From Narthecium ossifragum (Eukaryota > Streptophyta > Magnoliopsida > Dioscoreales > Nartheciaceae), in NCBI GenBank assembly GCA_963920575.1, contig OY986970.1:18982170-19046169 (forward strand): DNA of 64,000 bases, read 5' to 3'. The notes beneath the pieces were generated by a model. The model did no database searches. It worked only from the letters and a program-made list of their open reading frames with translations, and had not been told where the DNA came from. The translations under genes and the position numbers were made by a program. This document shows positions 46,701 to 57,693 of the stretch, piece by piece; the stretch's first letter is position 1; each line of letters begins with the position of its first letter.

Positions 46701-47125
46701 TTTAGGCCTTTAGAGGCAGGTTTTGATGAGCGGACTGTGTCAGCTGCAGGCAGATTAGTTGATCCAGCTGAGCCTGAGGCAGATATGTGACGGCAGAGGT
46801 TGAAGACGATATTCAAGATTCAGCAGAGGCGTCTCCAGGAACGCGGGACCGTTGAGCAGAGTGACAAGGAGGTCGGATCTCTTTGTCTTAAAGTCACTAC
46901 GTTAGTGCCTTTAAGGGTGATAGCCATCAGCAGTTGATAGAGAGCTAGAGCAACTTTAGTGGATTTATCGGCTCTTTGAAGAGAGATAATTAGTTAAACC
47001 GAGTTTCGAGGGTCATGTTCCAGACAGCTTCCTCTTTACTGTTCGCAGCATCCCAACTCATGGACATTAGAAGCCGTCGAGGTGGCTCGGGCTCACCGAC
47101 GAACTTGGTCCACCCTTGCCTCCAG

Positions 47126-50100
47126 CTACGAATGCAACCTGACTAGTAAACTCTGAAAATGATCAAATGTAGCATTGGGAGCATCAGCCACGTTCCACAA
47201 CGCTTGGAGAAGCTGTGGGAGTAAACCCGCTCGAGCAACCTCATCAATATTGTAGTTGCAGAAAGGCTCGATGACGAAGCGAAGAGCTGCGAGCTGAGCT
47301 GGATCCGATATCCCCATGAAGCGGTTGAAAGAAGACTGCAAGTCAGAAAAACTTTGCACACAGTTTCGAAGGGTGCGATGCTCCGAACCCTCCTCCATAG
47401 GCGTAGAAGGGCTCACCCCGATGGATGGAGCATGAAGATCAGCACACTTGAGCCTCAGTGGAGAGGACGTGGGGGAGACTTCATAATCAAGATCTGCCCA
47501 GCTAGCCTCGAGCGCCACATCTGCAACGTTGGCATCAGACTCCTCCTCGATGACACCCTTCCCTTTGTCGGTGGGAGGTTGGCATTCAGCTGATGGAAGC
47601 ACGGCCTCGGCTTCACGGGCTCGAACAGTCTCCAAATGGGTAGGAGCCTCCATTGCTAACAGACCAGTCGGAGCTGGGATCTCGGAGGGCACCCCTCCGC
47701 GAGCGATAGCCGGGTCAAAGGAAACCCCAGGAATTGCGAGGGGACTATTGCTATCTAAGACAATAGGCTCGACAACTACTATAGTTGTAGTAGCCAAGGA
47801 TGAAAGCGAAGGTACAATCACCGGCGGGGTAACAATGAAAGTTGCATCATTTCCACATACCTCAGCGATTTCTGCTCCTACCTCGAGGACACCTCTCGAT
47901 GCCTCGGCAACCTCTCCCCTGTCCTTGGTGACGGCTTCTATCCTCTCCTCCACCACCTCGACTCTGACCTCGACAACAACATCGTTCTCCACCTCAACGA
48001 CGTCATCCCTCACTTCAACGATCATCTAGGGAGCTTGCTCTTTCCTCACCAACATAGAAGTTGTTAGCTCTTAAATATCTAAACCAATTTCCGTGATGCG
48101 TGCCTCGTTGGGAAGGAGATCTAACGGAACAAAGAACCATTAGGTGAGGTTAAAAACAAACAGAAAGAAAAAGGACACATGAAGAGAATACCTCTTACCC
48201 TTAGACCCAATATAACACTGGGACGAGGCTTCCATTTCAATAGAGTCTCCAAGTCAACCCTAGTACTCGCCTCAGGCGATCGCTCCGAGAAGGAGATTGA
48301 CTCAGAAGAATCTGAGTGGTCATCCACCTCACCTTCAGCACTGGATAGGGTTGAACTAATAGGGGTCCCAGAATTAAATTCACCCTTCCCAGCGGATGTT
48401 GCAGCTTGACCATCATACCCCGCATGTATTTCAGGAGCCCGCAAAGTCTCCACCGGTAGAACAACTTCCTCAAGAGGGATGGGCATAAGACCAGACGTGA
48501 GCTTGACATCAGGCGCCCTCGAGGTTTTTACCTGCTGGGCGACTTCCTCCAGAGCGGTTAACACAGGCTCGGGCTCGACCACAAGGGCCCTCAGAGTCTT
48601 CACGGGCATACCGACCTCGACCGAAGGGACAAGCACAGGAGGCCCAGGCTCGACAGGGGTCCCCTAATTCTCCACTGTCAGGTTCACTTCTACCTGAGGA
48701 ATGGACGTGAAGCCTCCACTGGCTAGGTAACCTCCTCCCGAGGGGAAGACACCGGAATAGACCTGGGATTTGTCGTAAGAATTCACCCTTGGGGTTGGCC
48801 CACACCCAAGGATGCCTTGGCAAAGGACTTTAACAGAGTACGAATCAGCTGGTCATCACCATCGTCATCATCATCATCCCTATTTCGCTTAGAAGCATAA
48901 TTCAAATGATTGAAATGAGACAAAGGGACTCAGAAACCGAGGACAAAGGACAAAGGAAAGGAAGTCTAAGCTTTGGGTGCTTTCCCTTTCTCCTCCTTGG
49001 CCGAATGAGACTCGTCGCCCTCGTCATCACTGTCGTCCTCATGACGACCACCCACTCGAGGTCCTAACACAAAGTGATTAGATGAAACAACATAAATCAA
49101 CACAAACACGAACGGGTAATAACCTTACTGTGAACCCCAGGATCCGGATATAATGCCACCAGGCGAGGAGTTAGTCCACGAATCAATACATCAAAACAAA
49201 CCCAGAATGGTTCCCACCATTGCACGAACGTCTCGGAACATTGAACTCGTCGCTCAACGTCATCAGGACAATGGACCTCCTTCACGCTCGCCAAGTATTA
49301 CTGATAGGCTTCAACTGCATCAGCCCCTGAGAGCTTGCGCCGGTCAGACATGCGCTGCTATTTCATGAAAAAGGGAATTGGAAGGAGCTGAGTGAATCCA
49401 AACTGTAGGGCAAACAAACTTGGGGAATACGGCTCTAGATACAAGTAAGTATCTAATACAGCCAAATCCCGAGGTATACACCCATCCCTCCAAAAATCCA
49501 GGTTGGGGAGGACGTCCTGGAACCGGTCAGTATATCGGAAACTGACGACGTCCCACGCCATCCACCTACGCCGAGGGTCGGGCATAGAAACCACTTCAAA
49601 AATGGTGGTAGAAGGAAGGGTCGGAGGTTGAGCCCTAGAAGCGAGGGACTGTCTTAGGAAACCTTGTGTGGTGCGGGCAATCACGAAGTTCTTTGCCTGC
49701 CCCTCTATTGGCCCGAGAAGTAAGCATGGGCTCATAGCTGCACCAACCACAGAGGACCAGAATAACCCCTCTTGAAACGACGCCAGAATGCTTCCCCTAG
49801 GTATCCATACGCCAAACCAAGTAGAAAGGGGGCAAAAGCTATCGGCCTGCTCGATGTGGTGAAGTACTCTGCCAATGGCAGCCAAGACTTCGTTATTTTG
49901 CTGGAGTGATTGCATGCAACAAACCTATTCAACCAAGAGTTGAAAAAGCAATCAACTTCTGGCGAGTCATCGCACCCGATTCTCTTTTCTCGTCCTTGCA
50001 ATACTGAGAGTGGGCATTGCAAGATCTCGAATAGTCGGAAGGGCGAGCCGGACCACCATTGAAAATATTTTTCTTCAAAAACCCAGAACAATCCTCACCA

Positions 50101-50682
50101 GAGATGGAAGTGTTCATTACGAAAAAGGCGTCGGCCAAGGTAATAGAAAGGGGCCCATCCGGAAGGAAAAAACAGTTGTACTCTATGCTCCAGAAGTAGA
50201 GGAGAGACAACAACAGTGGGCAGTTTGCAAGTTGACAGGGTAGACGAATAAGGTCTTCGAGTTGCATCACTCTCACTTGACGCTGCCCTTTTGGGTCAGC
50301 CATCACTCTCCCGATCCATTCCTCGAAGTCCCTATCGGGAGGGGGCTATCCCTTTTTGGATTCTTTCATGAACCCATTGATCCAAGGATGAAGGTAGATC
50401 AGACAACCAAAGCAAGGGTGATCCCGAGGTAGACGGATAAAAGGGGGCCAGTTTTTCAAAAACATCGGCTCTCGAAGACGAGATCATTATATTCAGGCCC
50501 AACCGGTAATGCTTCCGATCAACCAAATCCTTCTGCTCAAAGAAGATACTGGGAAGTGGGGTAGCATCCTCTTCTTTATCCAAGAATTTATCAAAGAAAT
50601 TAGCGAAATGACGCGAGAAGTCAAGGTATAAAGGTACTTTCTCTTTCTGAAGGGAGGACGCGGGGCTTTCAAAACCAGACAT
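47126..50682 (-). pseudogene. antisense extra ORF of gypsy-E, plant-mobile-domain-like
   Basis: Between integrase and the right LTR, on the strand opposite pol, broken frames run from ATG 50682 (MSGFESPASSLQKEKV) to 47126. The N-terminal part resembles the plant mobile domain seen in aminotransferase-like/MAIL-type proteins and some transposons: LPSSLDQWVHERI (about 50360), DFEEWIGRVM (about 50310), FWSIEYNCFFLPDGPLSITL (about 50160-50220). The C-terminal part (48025-47126) is acidic, with Val-Glu repeats and Ala/Pro-rich stretches. Frameshifts occur near 50320, 49920 and 49400, and between 48640 and 48030. Position and orientation match antisense extra ORFs known from Tat-type elements. Function is unknown; the domain call is by eye. 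Confidence 0.65.
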
Positions 50683-50858
50683 GGTAATCACCTAGGGTTA
50701 CAAGGTCAAGAGATCCAAGGAGATCAAAAAACTTGGAAGCAAAGCAAGGGATAGAGATCTAAAACGATACAATCCCACAAACATAGGGATTCAAATCCTC
50801 GATCGACCCTTGAAAAGACGTTTTTGCCCTGTACGTCGCTTCGAACAACATCACAGGA

Positions 50859-50876
50859 CAAAAGGGGGGGCAATTG
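50859..50876 (+). promoter_or_regulatory. gypsy-E polypurine tract
   Basis: GGACAAAAGGGGGGG followed by CAATTG lies immediately before the right LTR, the expected plus-strand primer. Confidence 0.75.
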
Positions 50877-52183
50877 TGTTATCGAGAAAAATACTCAAGC
50901 ACTGGCTGGCATGTATCCATCGTTGATTCAAACACGCGGCAATGATCTAATGCTCCAAAATCATGGTACCTACGGCACCGTACGGGCGGGACAGGTGGAT
51001 GAATCAACAACAAGGCTAGTACAATCATTCGCATACAAGACCACGCAAGCAAGGAAATGCCGGCCAATGGAGAAGGATGTACATTAAATGCTACTCGACA
51101 CCCGAGTTCAAACCCCATCATCACGCCGACTTCGCATTTATTGCGATACAATCCAACAGTGCGATACTCGAGGTTTCGAGCTATCCTTTATAACCCAAAT
51201 TCGGGCTAAGTAAACCCGAGGACAAGGCACTCCACATGGGTATTGATCTCGAAACAAGGTGACCTCGAAGACAGATCATCAATATGAAACCAATCCCGAG
51301 ACCAAAAAATCTTGAGGTCAAGGCATTAAACAATCTCGAAGTCAAGGCGCTCGAAGTCGAGGCATTCTAGACTGAGACACTAAAACAACCTAGAAGTCGA
51401 AGCACCATAAGGAACCTTGGTTCGGGAATTGTGAACCTCGAAGTTGAGGTACTGTCACAATGACACATGGACCATAATCCCACGATAGCCAGAAAAATAG
51501 TTGAATGGTTATCCATGGTTGGACACGTGTCAAGATAGCAACGAGATCCAACCCACGATGAGGACTACGAAGGGTCGTGGATGATGGCTAGCGATTCCCA
51601 CGTGGAGGTGGCAGTCCGAAGTATAAAAGTTTTGAAGAAAGAGGAAGAAAGGCCCCGACTAAAAAACAGAACTTTTCTACTATTGATTCTTTAGCTACTA
51701 TACTAGTCTGTACTTTTAGGATTTTCCTACCAGTTGCTTTTCTTGGAGCTGTAATCCATTAATTGCTATTTCAATGGAAGAAAGTAGTTAGTTTTTTCCA
51801 GCTTTACTCTACCTGCTTTCTTTAATTCTAGGAGTAGTGTAATCACTCTTAGGAATAGCTCGATTATCTTTTAGGACTAGCTCAATTATCTCATAGGAGT
51901 AGTATAACCATCATTAGGAGTAGTCCCATACTTCTAGGCGTAACATTAACTCTAGGAGTAGTGCAACTGTTTTTAGGAGTAGCCTAATTCACCTAGGGGT
52001 AATTAAATCATTAAAACCGATAAAAATCTGCTTGCATTTAGACTTAAGTTTTTTTTCCCAAAAGTCCTCTTAATTGAGACACGGCTAATTTCACATTCCC
52101 TTCTTATATCCCCGCGTTACGGTTGACACACCTCACGTGTCTGGCGACCACGTATCCATCTCAGGTACATTTTTTGAGTAACA
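50877..52183 (+). repeat. gypsy-E 3' LTR (complete, about 1307 bp)
   Basis: Starts TGTTATCGAG and ends GAGTAACA, giving near-palindromic TGTTA...TAACA ends. The U3 part has repeated CTCGAAGTCGAGGC-like motifs (about 51240-51450), a TATA-like AGTATAAAAG near 51620, and TTAGGAGTAG repeats at 51826-51984. The last ~520 bp match 22927-23448. The right flank is CTGAT; the left counterpart is lost. Confidence 0.85.
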
Positions 52184-52228
52184 CTGATCTATATATTACG
52201 TAAGGCATTAATATGCAGTAAGAGCCGT

Positions 52229-52990
52229 CACTACTACATAAGGATTTATTAGTGACGGATAATCCATCGTTATTACTATGGTTTCTGTCGTTAAAAATAG
52301 TGTTGACGGATGTTCTGTCATTAAAACTCGGTTGTTATTACGAGCGTCGCTTTAGGAAGAACCGTCGTTAGCAAATACAATCTGTCGCTAAACTCCCGTA
52401 GTCGCATGTGCAATACTAGCAACGGCTGTTCCGTCGCCAAACTCATAGTACCGAGAACGGCATTAAATTAGTGACGATGGGGTTTCCATCGTCAGTATTG
52501 TTTTCCCCGTAAAACATCTGTTGCTAAAACAGATTATTCGTTGCTAATAGATGTGCACATCCAAAGGAAATATAAAATTTCCCGTTTTTTTTGCTAGATA
52601 CGATGTGCAAAAATTCCAAATGTAATTTCCATATCCCGAACATCATTTACATAAATTCCAAACATAATTTTCACATCCCAAACATCATTTTAACTCAGTA
52701 TACAACAAATAAGCTACAGGATCCAAAAAATACATCGTTCTTGGCATTTTTATTGATGTACTTGAAAAAATTCTTTACTAGAACGCCTTGTGTGGTAGTT
52801 GCTCTGTGCTGCTGCACATAGGAAAAAATGAAGCTACATAAGTATAATAGTCATAGTTGGATACAAGAAAGGCAATAAACGAACCTGCAAAACTCAACAA
52901 ACAATATAAGTTGTTACTGGGCACATCAGGTAACAGTTCTATAGATGCAGATCTAAAATATGTTTGCTGGCTACGTTCCAGCAATTGCAG
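52229..52990 (+). mobile_element. CACTA-like transposon end
   Basis: CACTACTACATAAGG at 52229 is followed to about 52545 by closely packed variants of TCGTCGTTAGC/TCTGTCGCTAAAC, the subterminal-repeat pattern of CACTA elements. No transposase and no opposite end were found. The Del solo LTR at 52991 interrupts the sequence, and 54916-55029 may be its continuation. Confidence 0.6.
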
Positions 52991-54915
52991 TGTCGCGCCT
53001 CGACCCGCCAAAGCCCAACCGAGCCGGGCGACGCGAACCGGAACCTAACGAAACGCGAAAAAAATGGCGAGGGTTCCCTCTAACCTATTAGTCTCCCTAG
53101 CAATTCATCCAACACCCCTAAAATTAAAAGACAATAATTAATAAGGAAGCCTCGAACCACAGATTACAAAACCCAAGTGTTTAATATACAAATCCTCAGA
53201 GAGGGAAAGATCCAAATACAACATTTACTCCAGTAGGAGGCTAACTAACATAAGTTTAAAACTGTAAAAGATCGCCACCTCTCAAACTCCGCCTGGCGCC
53301 GTCGCACCGCTGACCAACTGCCTGGTAGGGGCCACCGAAGAGGAGTTAACGCGTGCACCTGCAAAACGCAGCCCGGGTAGGAGTAAGCAACTAAGCTCAG
53401 CAGGGAAACTACACTACGACACAAAAAAGGAGGGAAACGCAACAGTGTCGCCCTCAAGTAAGACCTGGGTGTATACAGAGACCCCATAACCCCACCGCGT
53501 GTCCCTGAGGCCCACGATCATGGTCTTCCTGACGAACTGGTCACATGATGGGTCGCACTCAGTAGCAGAAAAACAACATTGCTGAATCACAAGCAGGAAC
53601 TCAACTACACCTCAGCATCCGACTCGAGGCCGACACGACCTCTACAATCACCAAGCAACAGGTGTACCAGTCATCTAGGCCTATCACCGAATTTGACTGT
53701 ACGCCACAATTCAAACCGGGTCCAAACTACCCAACTTCGGTCCTAGGGCTAAATCCGAGCCTCCAGCCTCGGGACGGCGACCCACAGATCGCCCACGCCC
53801 TAACCATGCAACTAATGCACAACAAAGATGCATGCGATGAACATACACATAGAAAGCAGTTGAAGCATGCAGCAGTGTGTGATGATAGCATAACACGGTC
53901 TAGGCTTGGTACACTGCTGGCCCGGGGTGGTGAACAAATATTTAAGGTCTGGGACTGCTGTAGTGGTACACCACCAACTGCCAGCCAGTCCGCCAACAAC
54001 CTGCATCGGGAAGCCGCCCCGCAAACAACAGAGATAAACCACGCGGATAAAAGCCCTCGGCACACGCCGGCATGCAAGGCTAAGGAAAGCTATAGGGCCA
54101 CTCGTCCACTTATTCTAAACATCCCAGGAGTCATCACTCTCCTAGTTCACCACTACCCCTAATATGGGGCTAGCATGCTTAAGAGTATGTACAAAGTATA
54201 AAGCTATAAGGAAAACTGTACATACAAAGCCCCGTGGGCAAAACCAAGAAAATCCCTCTCTATCGTCAAAGGATCGATCTTTCCCTAAATTGCACAAAAC
54301 CTTAGAATCTGGTAGTACGAAGGACCACGAGTCCAAAATCGATGTAAATACTACGAACTAACATGTATTCAGAGAGATCTACGCAAAACAAGCTTCAATC
54401 AAACTCAAACTCACAAAACCAGAAAAGAAACATAGGTAGGATCCCTACCTAGGCAAAAGCTGCTTCAATCCAAGTTGCTAAGCCTTGGATCGTCCCAAAT
54501 CTCCTCAAAAATCCAGCAATTCTGAGCTCAAGAACACGGATTTCAAACGGGATTCAAGGAAGAGGGTTACGTCCGTTTTATAGACAAACAAACCGACCTA
54601 TGAAAGATCGATCTTTCTAAGAGGAAGGATCGATCCTTCATGACGATCACACCATGACTTTTTGGAACCAAAAGATCGATCTTCTAGCAAGGAAAGATCG
54701 ATCCCTTAGGTGCAAAAAGCTAGACTTGGGCTAAAACTCAAGCCCAAGCCCGGATCTTTCGATCCCGGGTCCACCTAACCTTTTTAATCAAACACTAACA
54801 CAAATAAGGTCAGTGTGTGCACATGCGGATCTGAAACAAACCAACAAGACGCAATTTACTAAATTTTCCTTGCGGTCTACAACGAGGTACAGGAGTAGAG
54901 GGGCAGGTCCTCACA
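52991..54915 (-). mobile_element. Del-type solo LTR (1925 bp)
   Basis: Starts TGTCGCGCC and ends GGTCCTCACA on the plus strand, i.e. a complete minus-strand Del LTR, colinear with and similar to the gypsy-D LTR. Flanks TGCAG (52986-52990) and TGTAG (54916-54920) are a 5-bp duplication with one transition. No interior remains, so it is a solo LTR. It carries two phased GATCGATC pairs. Confidence 0.92.
54606..54703. repeat. two phased GATCGATC pairs in the solo Del LTR
   Basis: Boxes begin at 54606/54628 and 54674/54696, both pairs 22 bp apart and the pairs 68 bp apart, as in the Del LTRs elsewhere in the window. Confidence 0.9.
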
Positions 54916-55029
54916 TGTAGACAGGAAATAATGCATATGGCTTCAACATTCTATAAGGAAAGAACACGTTGCATAAAGAAAGTTAGGTTCTTAAAAGATA
55001 TTGGTCAAACATTTAGGAGAGAATTTCAG
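54916..55029. other. short unassigned flank of the Del solo LTR
   Basis: This stretch rejoins 52990 once the Del LTR is removed and is probably interior of the CACTA-like element. No domain is visible. Confidence 0.4.
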
Positions 55030-55766
55030 TGGAATACGGCCGGTGTGGCCGCGGTCCTTCCTGTGTGCGTGGGTGGCGCAAGGCCAGCGGGGAGCCGGGC
55101 GGAGAGGAAGAGGAGGTTAGGAGGAGAGAGAGAAGGGGAGAAGAGCGGCCGACGGGAACAAGGAAGTAGAAGGAAGGAGAAAGAGAAGCTAGGCTAGCTA
55201 AGGATTAGGCCGGGGGGGAGGTAAGAAGAGGTACCCGGGTGAAAAAGAAGAAGTGCATCGGCGAGGCCTCTGGCGAGGCCTCTGGCGTGGCCGATGGGAA
55301 TTGTCGCCGAAGGGGGAACTTGGAGAGCTCCTTGGTGACTATGGATACGAGCTCTCTAAAACAATCCCTCATAATGGGGCCGAGCTTGGAAACCACAAGG
55401 GCCTTTGATTTAATTATTCTCTTCGTTATGTTTCTCATTGATTTATAGACCTTTAAAGAGGCAAAATACAAGAGATCTAAAAGAAGTTGAACTATGACTA
55501 ATAACTTCCGACTCAAGTAATGACCTAATTAAGAAAGAGTCCTGATACAACGTAGATAACTAAATTAGGAAAGCAAAATAAGAAAGTAGTAAATGACCTA
55601 AATTAGGATAAATGAGCCGGTTGGCTCGTGGGACCCATGGGGCTGGTTCCTTCATTTGGGCCGGCTCAAGGGAGAATCTTCCCTTTGTGAGGCCAGGTCC
55701 GGCTTGAATTGAGCTCAAGTCGGTTTCTAGGCCTCGAGCGAAGTTTTTGAATTTTGAACCATAACA
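55030..55766 (-). repeat. probable copia-type LTR
   Basis: On the minus strand it starts TGTTATGGTTC at 55766. It has a TATA-like GTCTATAAAT (about 55440-55450), then a GC-rich, CT-rich leader. It cuts the copia RNase H region at 55767. The left end and target duplication are not resolved, so the call rests on composition and position. Confidence 0.45.
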
Positions 55767-57202
55767 TCATGCTTCCTAGTTTTTCAGGAAATAAGAGCAT
55801 CGCCTAAGAACATGCACCGTCCGGTAACAGAATGTCGAGTATCAACACACTCAGTCCAATCGGCATCACAGTAACCCACCAAACTGAAGAGATTGGCTAG
55901 TGGGAAAGAACAATCCACGACTAGATGTACCAACAAGATAACGAATTATACGGCGAACAACAACCATATGAAGATGCCGAGGTGCATGCATAAACTGGCT
56001 GACTAGTTGTACAGCTAAGGAAATGTCAGGCCGAGTAATAGTCAAGTAATTCAGGCTGCGAACCAACCGTCGATAAAGAGAGGGATCAGAAAGAAGGTCG
56101 CCCTCATTATGGCGCAGCTTCAAATTCACCTCAAGAGGCATGAGAACAACATTCCCATTTTGAAGTCCCGTGGTAGCAATCACCTCTTGTGTGTACTTAT
56201 GCTGATGAAGAATGATGCCTTGGTAGTAGACTGAACATCAAGACCAAGAAATACTAAAGCGACCCAAGGTCCTTCATATGAAATGAGGTGCTAAGATGGG
56301 CTTGCAAGTCGCTCAAAAGCTCAGGATCAGATCCAATAATGACGATGTCATCAACATATATAGACTAGAGAATAAGAAGTGGGTACATTCACAGCTTCAA
56401 GTGTCGCCGAGAGCGAAGCATGAGGAGAACCATATACCTGTCAGGAGGTGGAGAAACCCGACTAGAATCTCTAAGTGTAGGCTCCACTGGATTAGGCGGG
56501 GAAGCATGGACCAGAAGGGGTGGCGTGAGTGGGGACGACGATACTAAACCAGGCAACTGAGCAATACTATCATTACCATCCACATGAGATTGAAAGAAAT
56601 AAGCAATTTCGAAGAAAACAACATTCCAAGATGAGCTCTGATCTGGCATATGCATTACACATGTCCGAATCGATAGTGGATTACCGATTCTTTCATGTAG
56701 TCTATCGGTAGTGGTCTACCAATGGACTAGATCAATCTCACTACCGATTGAATTATTCATCTAGTCCATCGGTAGTGAGATACCGATAGACTCTATCAAC
56801 CAATCGGTACCTCACTACGGGTACAATACAATCGGTAGACCACTACCGATGGACTACATGAAAGAATCGGTAGTGGACTACCGATTCGATGACATGTGTA
56901 TTACACATATCACCTATCCAGGTACACAAAAATTAATTCTTCCAAGACACACGACATCGATCAGCATCAGGATCATAACAAATAAAACTGATGTGAGAGA
57001 TACTGTAGCCAATGAGTGTACACTTCACAGCTTGTGCTCCAAGCTTATGATGCTCTGATGGTGGCAAGCTCACAAAGCAAACACACCCAAATGTATGAAC
57101 GGAGTTGTACTCGAAATGTACCCCAAATGGCCGAAAATATGGACTATCATAGTCAATTGTATGCACATGCAACTAATTGATCAAGTAAGCAGCAATAGAT
57201 AA
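55767..57202 (-). pseudogene. copia pol remnant, integrase C-terminus to RNase H
   Basis: Read right to left: AAYLINQL and FGCVCFVSLPPSEHHKLG (integrase C-terminus, about 57070-57190), a Ser/Pro-rich linker (about 56430-56640), RT (DDIVIIGSDPELLSDLQAHL, about 56270-56360; YRRLVRSLNYLTITRPDIS, about 56030-56090), then RNase H ([18 protein letters not shown], about 55810-55870). Frameshifts separate the parts, and most of the RT core is missing. A foldback MITE lies between integrase and linker. This remnant is unrelated in sequence to the other copia elements here. Confidence 0.82.
56658..56898. mobile_element. 241-bp foldback MITE
   Basis: The arms start CACATGTC and end GACATGTG, flanked by TA on each side. 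They are complementary over most of their length (CCGATTCTTTCATGTAGTC on the left, its complement on the right), and the loop side repeats ATCGGTAGTG in both orientations. The TA flanks suggest a Tc1/mariner-type (Stowaway-like) duplication, but the ends are not canonical, so the superfamily is open. Confidence 0.75.
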
Positions 57203-57693
57203 TGTAACGCCCTCACCATTCTCACACAATATTGTCCGCTTTTGGCTCATCCGTAAAATCCGGAAACACTTCCCAGTAAGTCACCCATCCTGGGACCACT
57301 CAGAAACTGGGAACACTTCCCAGTATGTTACCCATCAGTTGTTCGCTTTTGGCTCATCCATAAAAACCGGGAACACTTCCCAGTATGTCACCCATCCTGA
57401 GACCACTCAGAAACCGAGAACACTTCCCAGTAGGTCACCCATCCCGGGACTACTCCAAGACAAGCACGCTTAACCTGGAGTTTTCTGACGGAAACGCTCT
57501 CTCTCTTCCCACACAATATTGTCCGCTTTTAGCCAATCCCGGGACCACTCCAAGGCAAACACGCTTAACCTGAAGTTTTTCGGCGAAAACTCTCTTGACC
57601 TTTCGACACAATATTATCCACTTTTGGCTCATCTTCAGAAACCGAGAACACTTCCCAGTAGGTCACCCATCTCAGGACCACTCCACAGCAAGC
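57203..57693 (-). mobile_element. Cassandra-type LTR with multiplied 5S-like boxes
   Basis: Starts TGTAACGCCC, like the reverse complement of the copy at 15839-16208, with CACAATATTGTCCGCTTTT. The minus strand carries 5S-like sequence. The box CACTTCCCAGTAGGTCACCC or a variant occurs about five times (near 57270, 57310, 57370, 57425 and 57650), and the AAGCACGCTTAACC box twice (about 57463 and 57560). The right end is cut by the Athila-type LTR at 57694, so the full length is unknown. Confidence 0.85.

Larger units (their letters stand above)
39146..47040 (+). mobile_element. decayed Del-type composite inserted in gypsy-E
   Basis: Starts with a Del-like LTR end TGTGAGAACC at 39146, continues through LTR sequence to about 43280, a leader resembling that of gypsy-D (AATGGGATAATTTTAGGTC near 43330), scrambled gag-like sequence, a second Del LTR (44499-45964) and shredded pol (about 45965-46700). 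The right edge is uncertain. The preceding CATCG is not repeated after 45964, so this is not a simple two-LTR insertion. It may be two related elements joined by recombination, or one with internal deletions. Confidence 0.65.
22927..52183 (+). mobile_element. gypsy-E, large Tat-lineage element carrying several nested insertions
   Basis: A direct repeat links 22927-23448 (truncated left LTR) with the end of the LTR at 50877-52183. Between them, in order on the plus strand, lie gag, protease, RT, RNase H, a second RNase H and integrase, with an antisense ORF before the right LTR. The second RNase H and the antisense extra ORF point to the Tat lineage (Ogre/Retand-like). Nested insertions account for at least 16 kb of the 29 kb span. 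The left target duplication is lost with the LTR's 5' part. Confidence 0.88.

Noticed and set aside
47354..48029. Plus-strand ORFs opposite the antisense ORF
   Set aside because: They are mirror frames of the Val/Glu-rich and Ala/Pro-rich region and show no domain.
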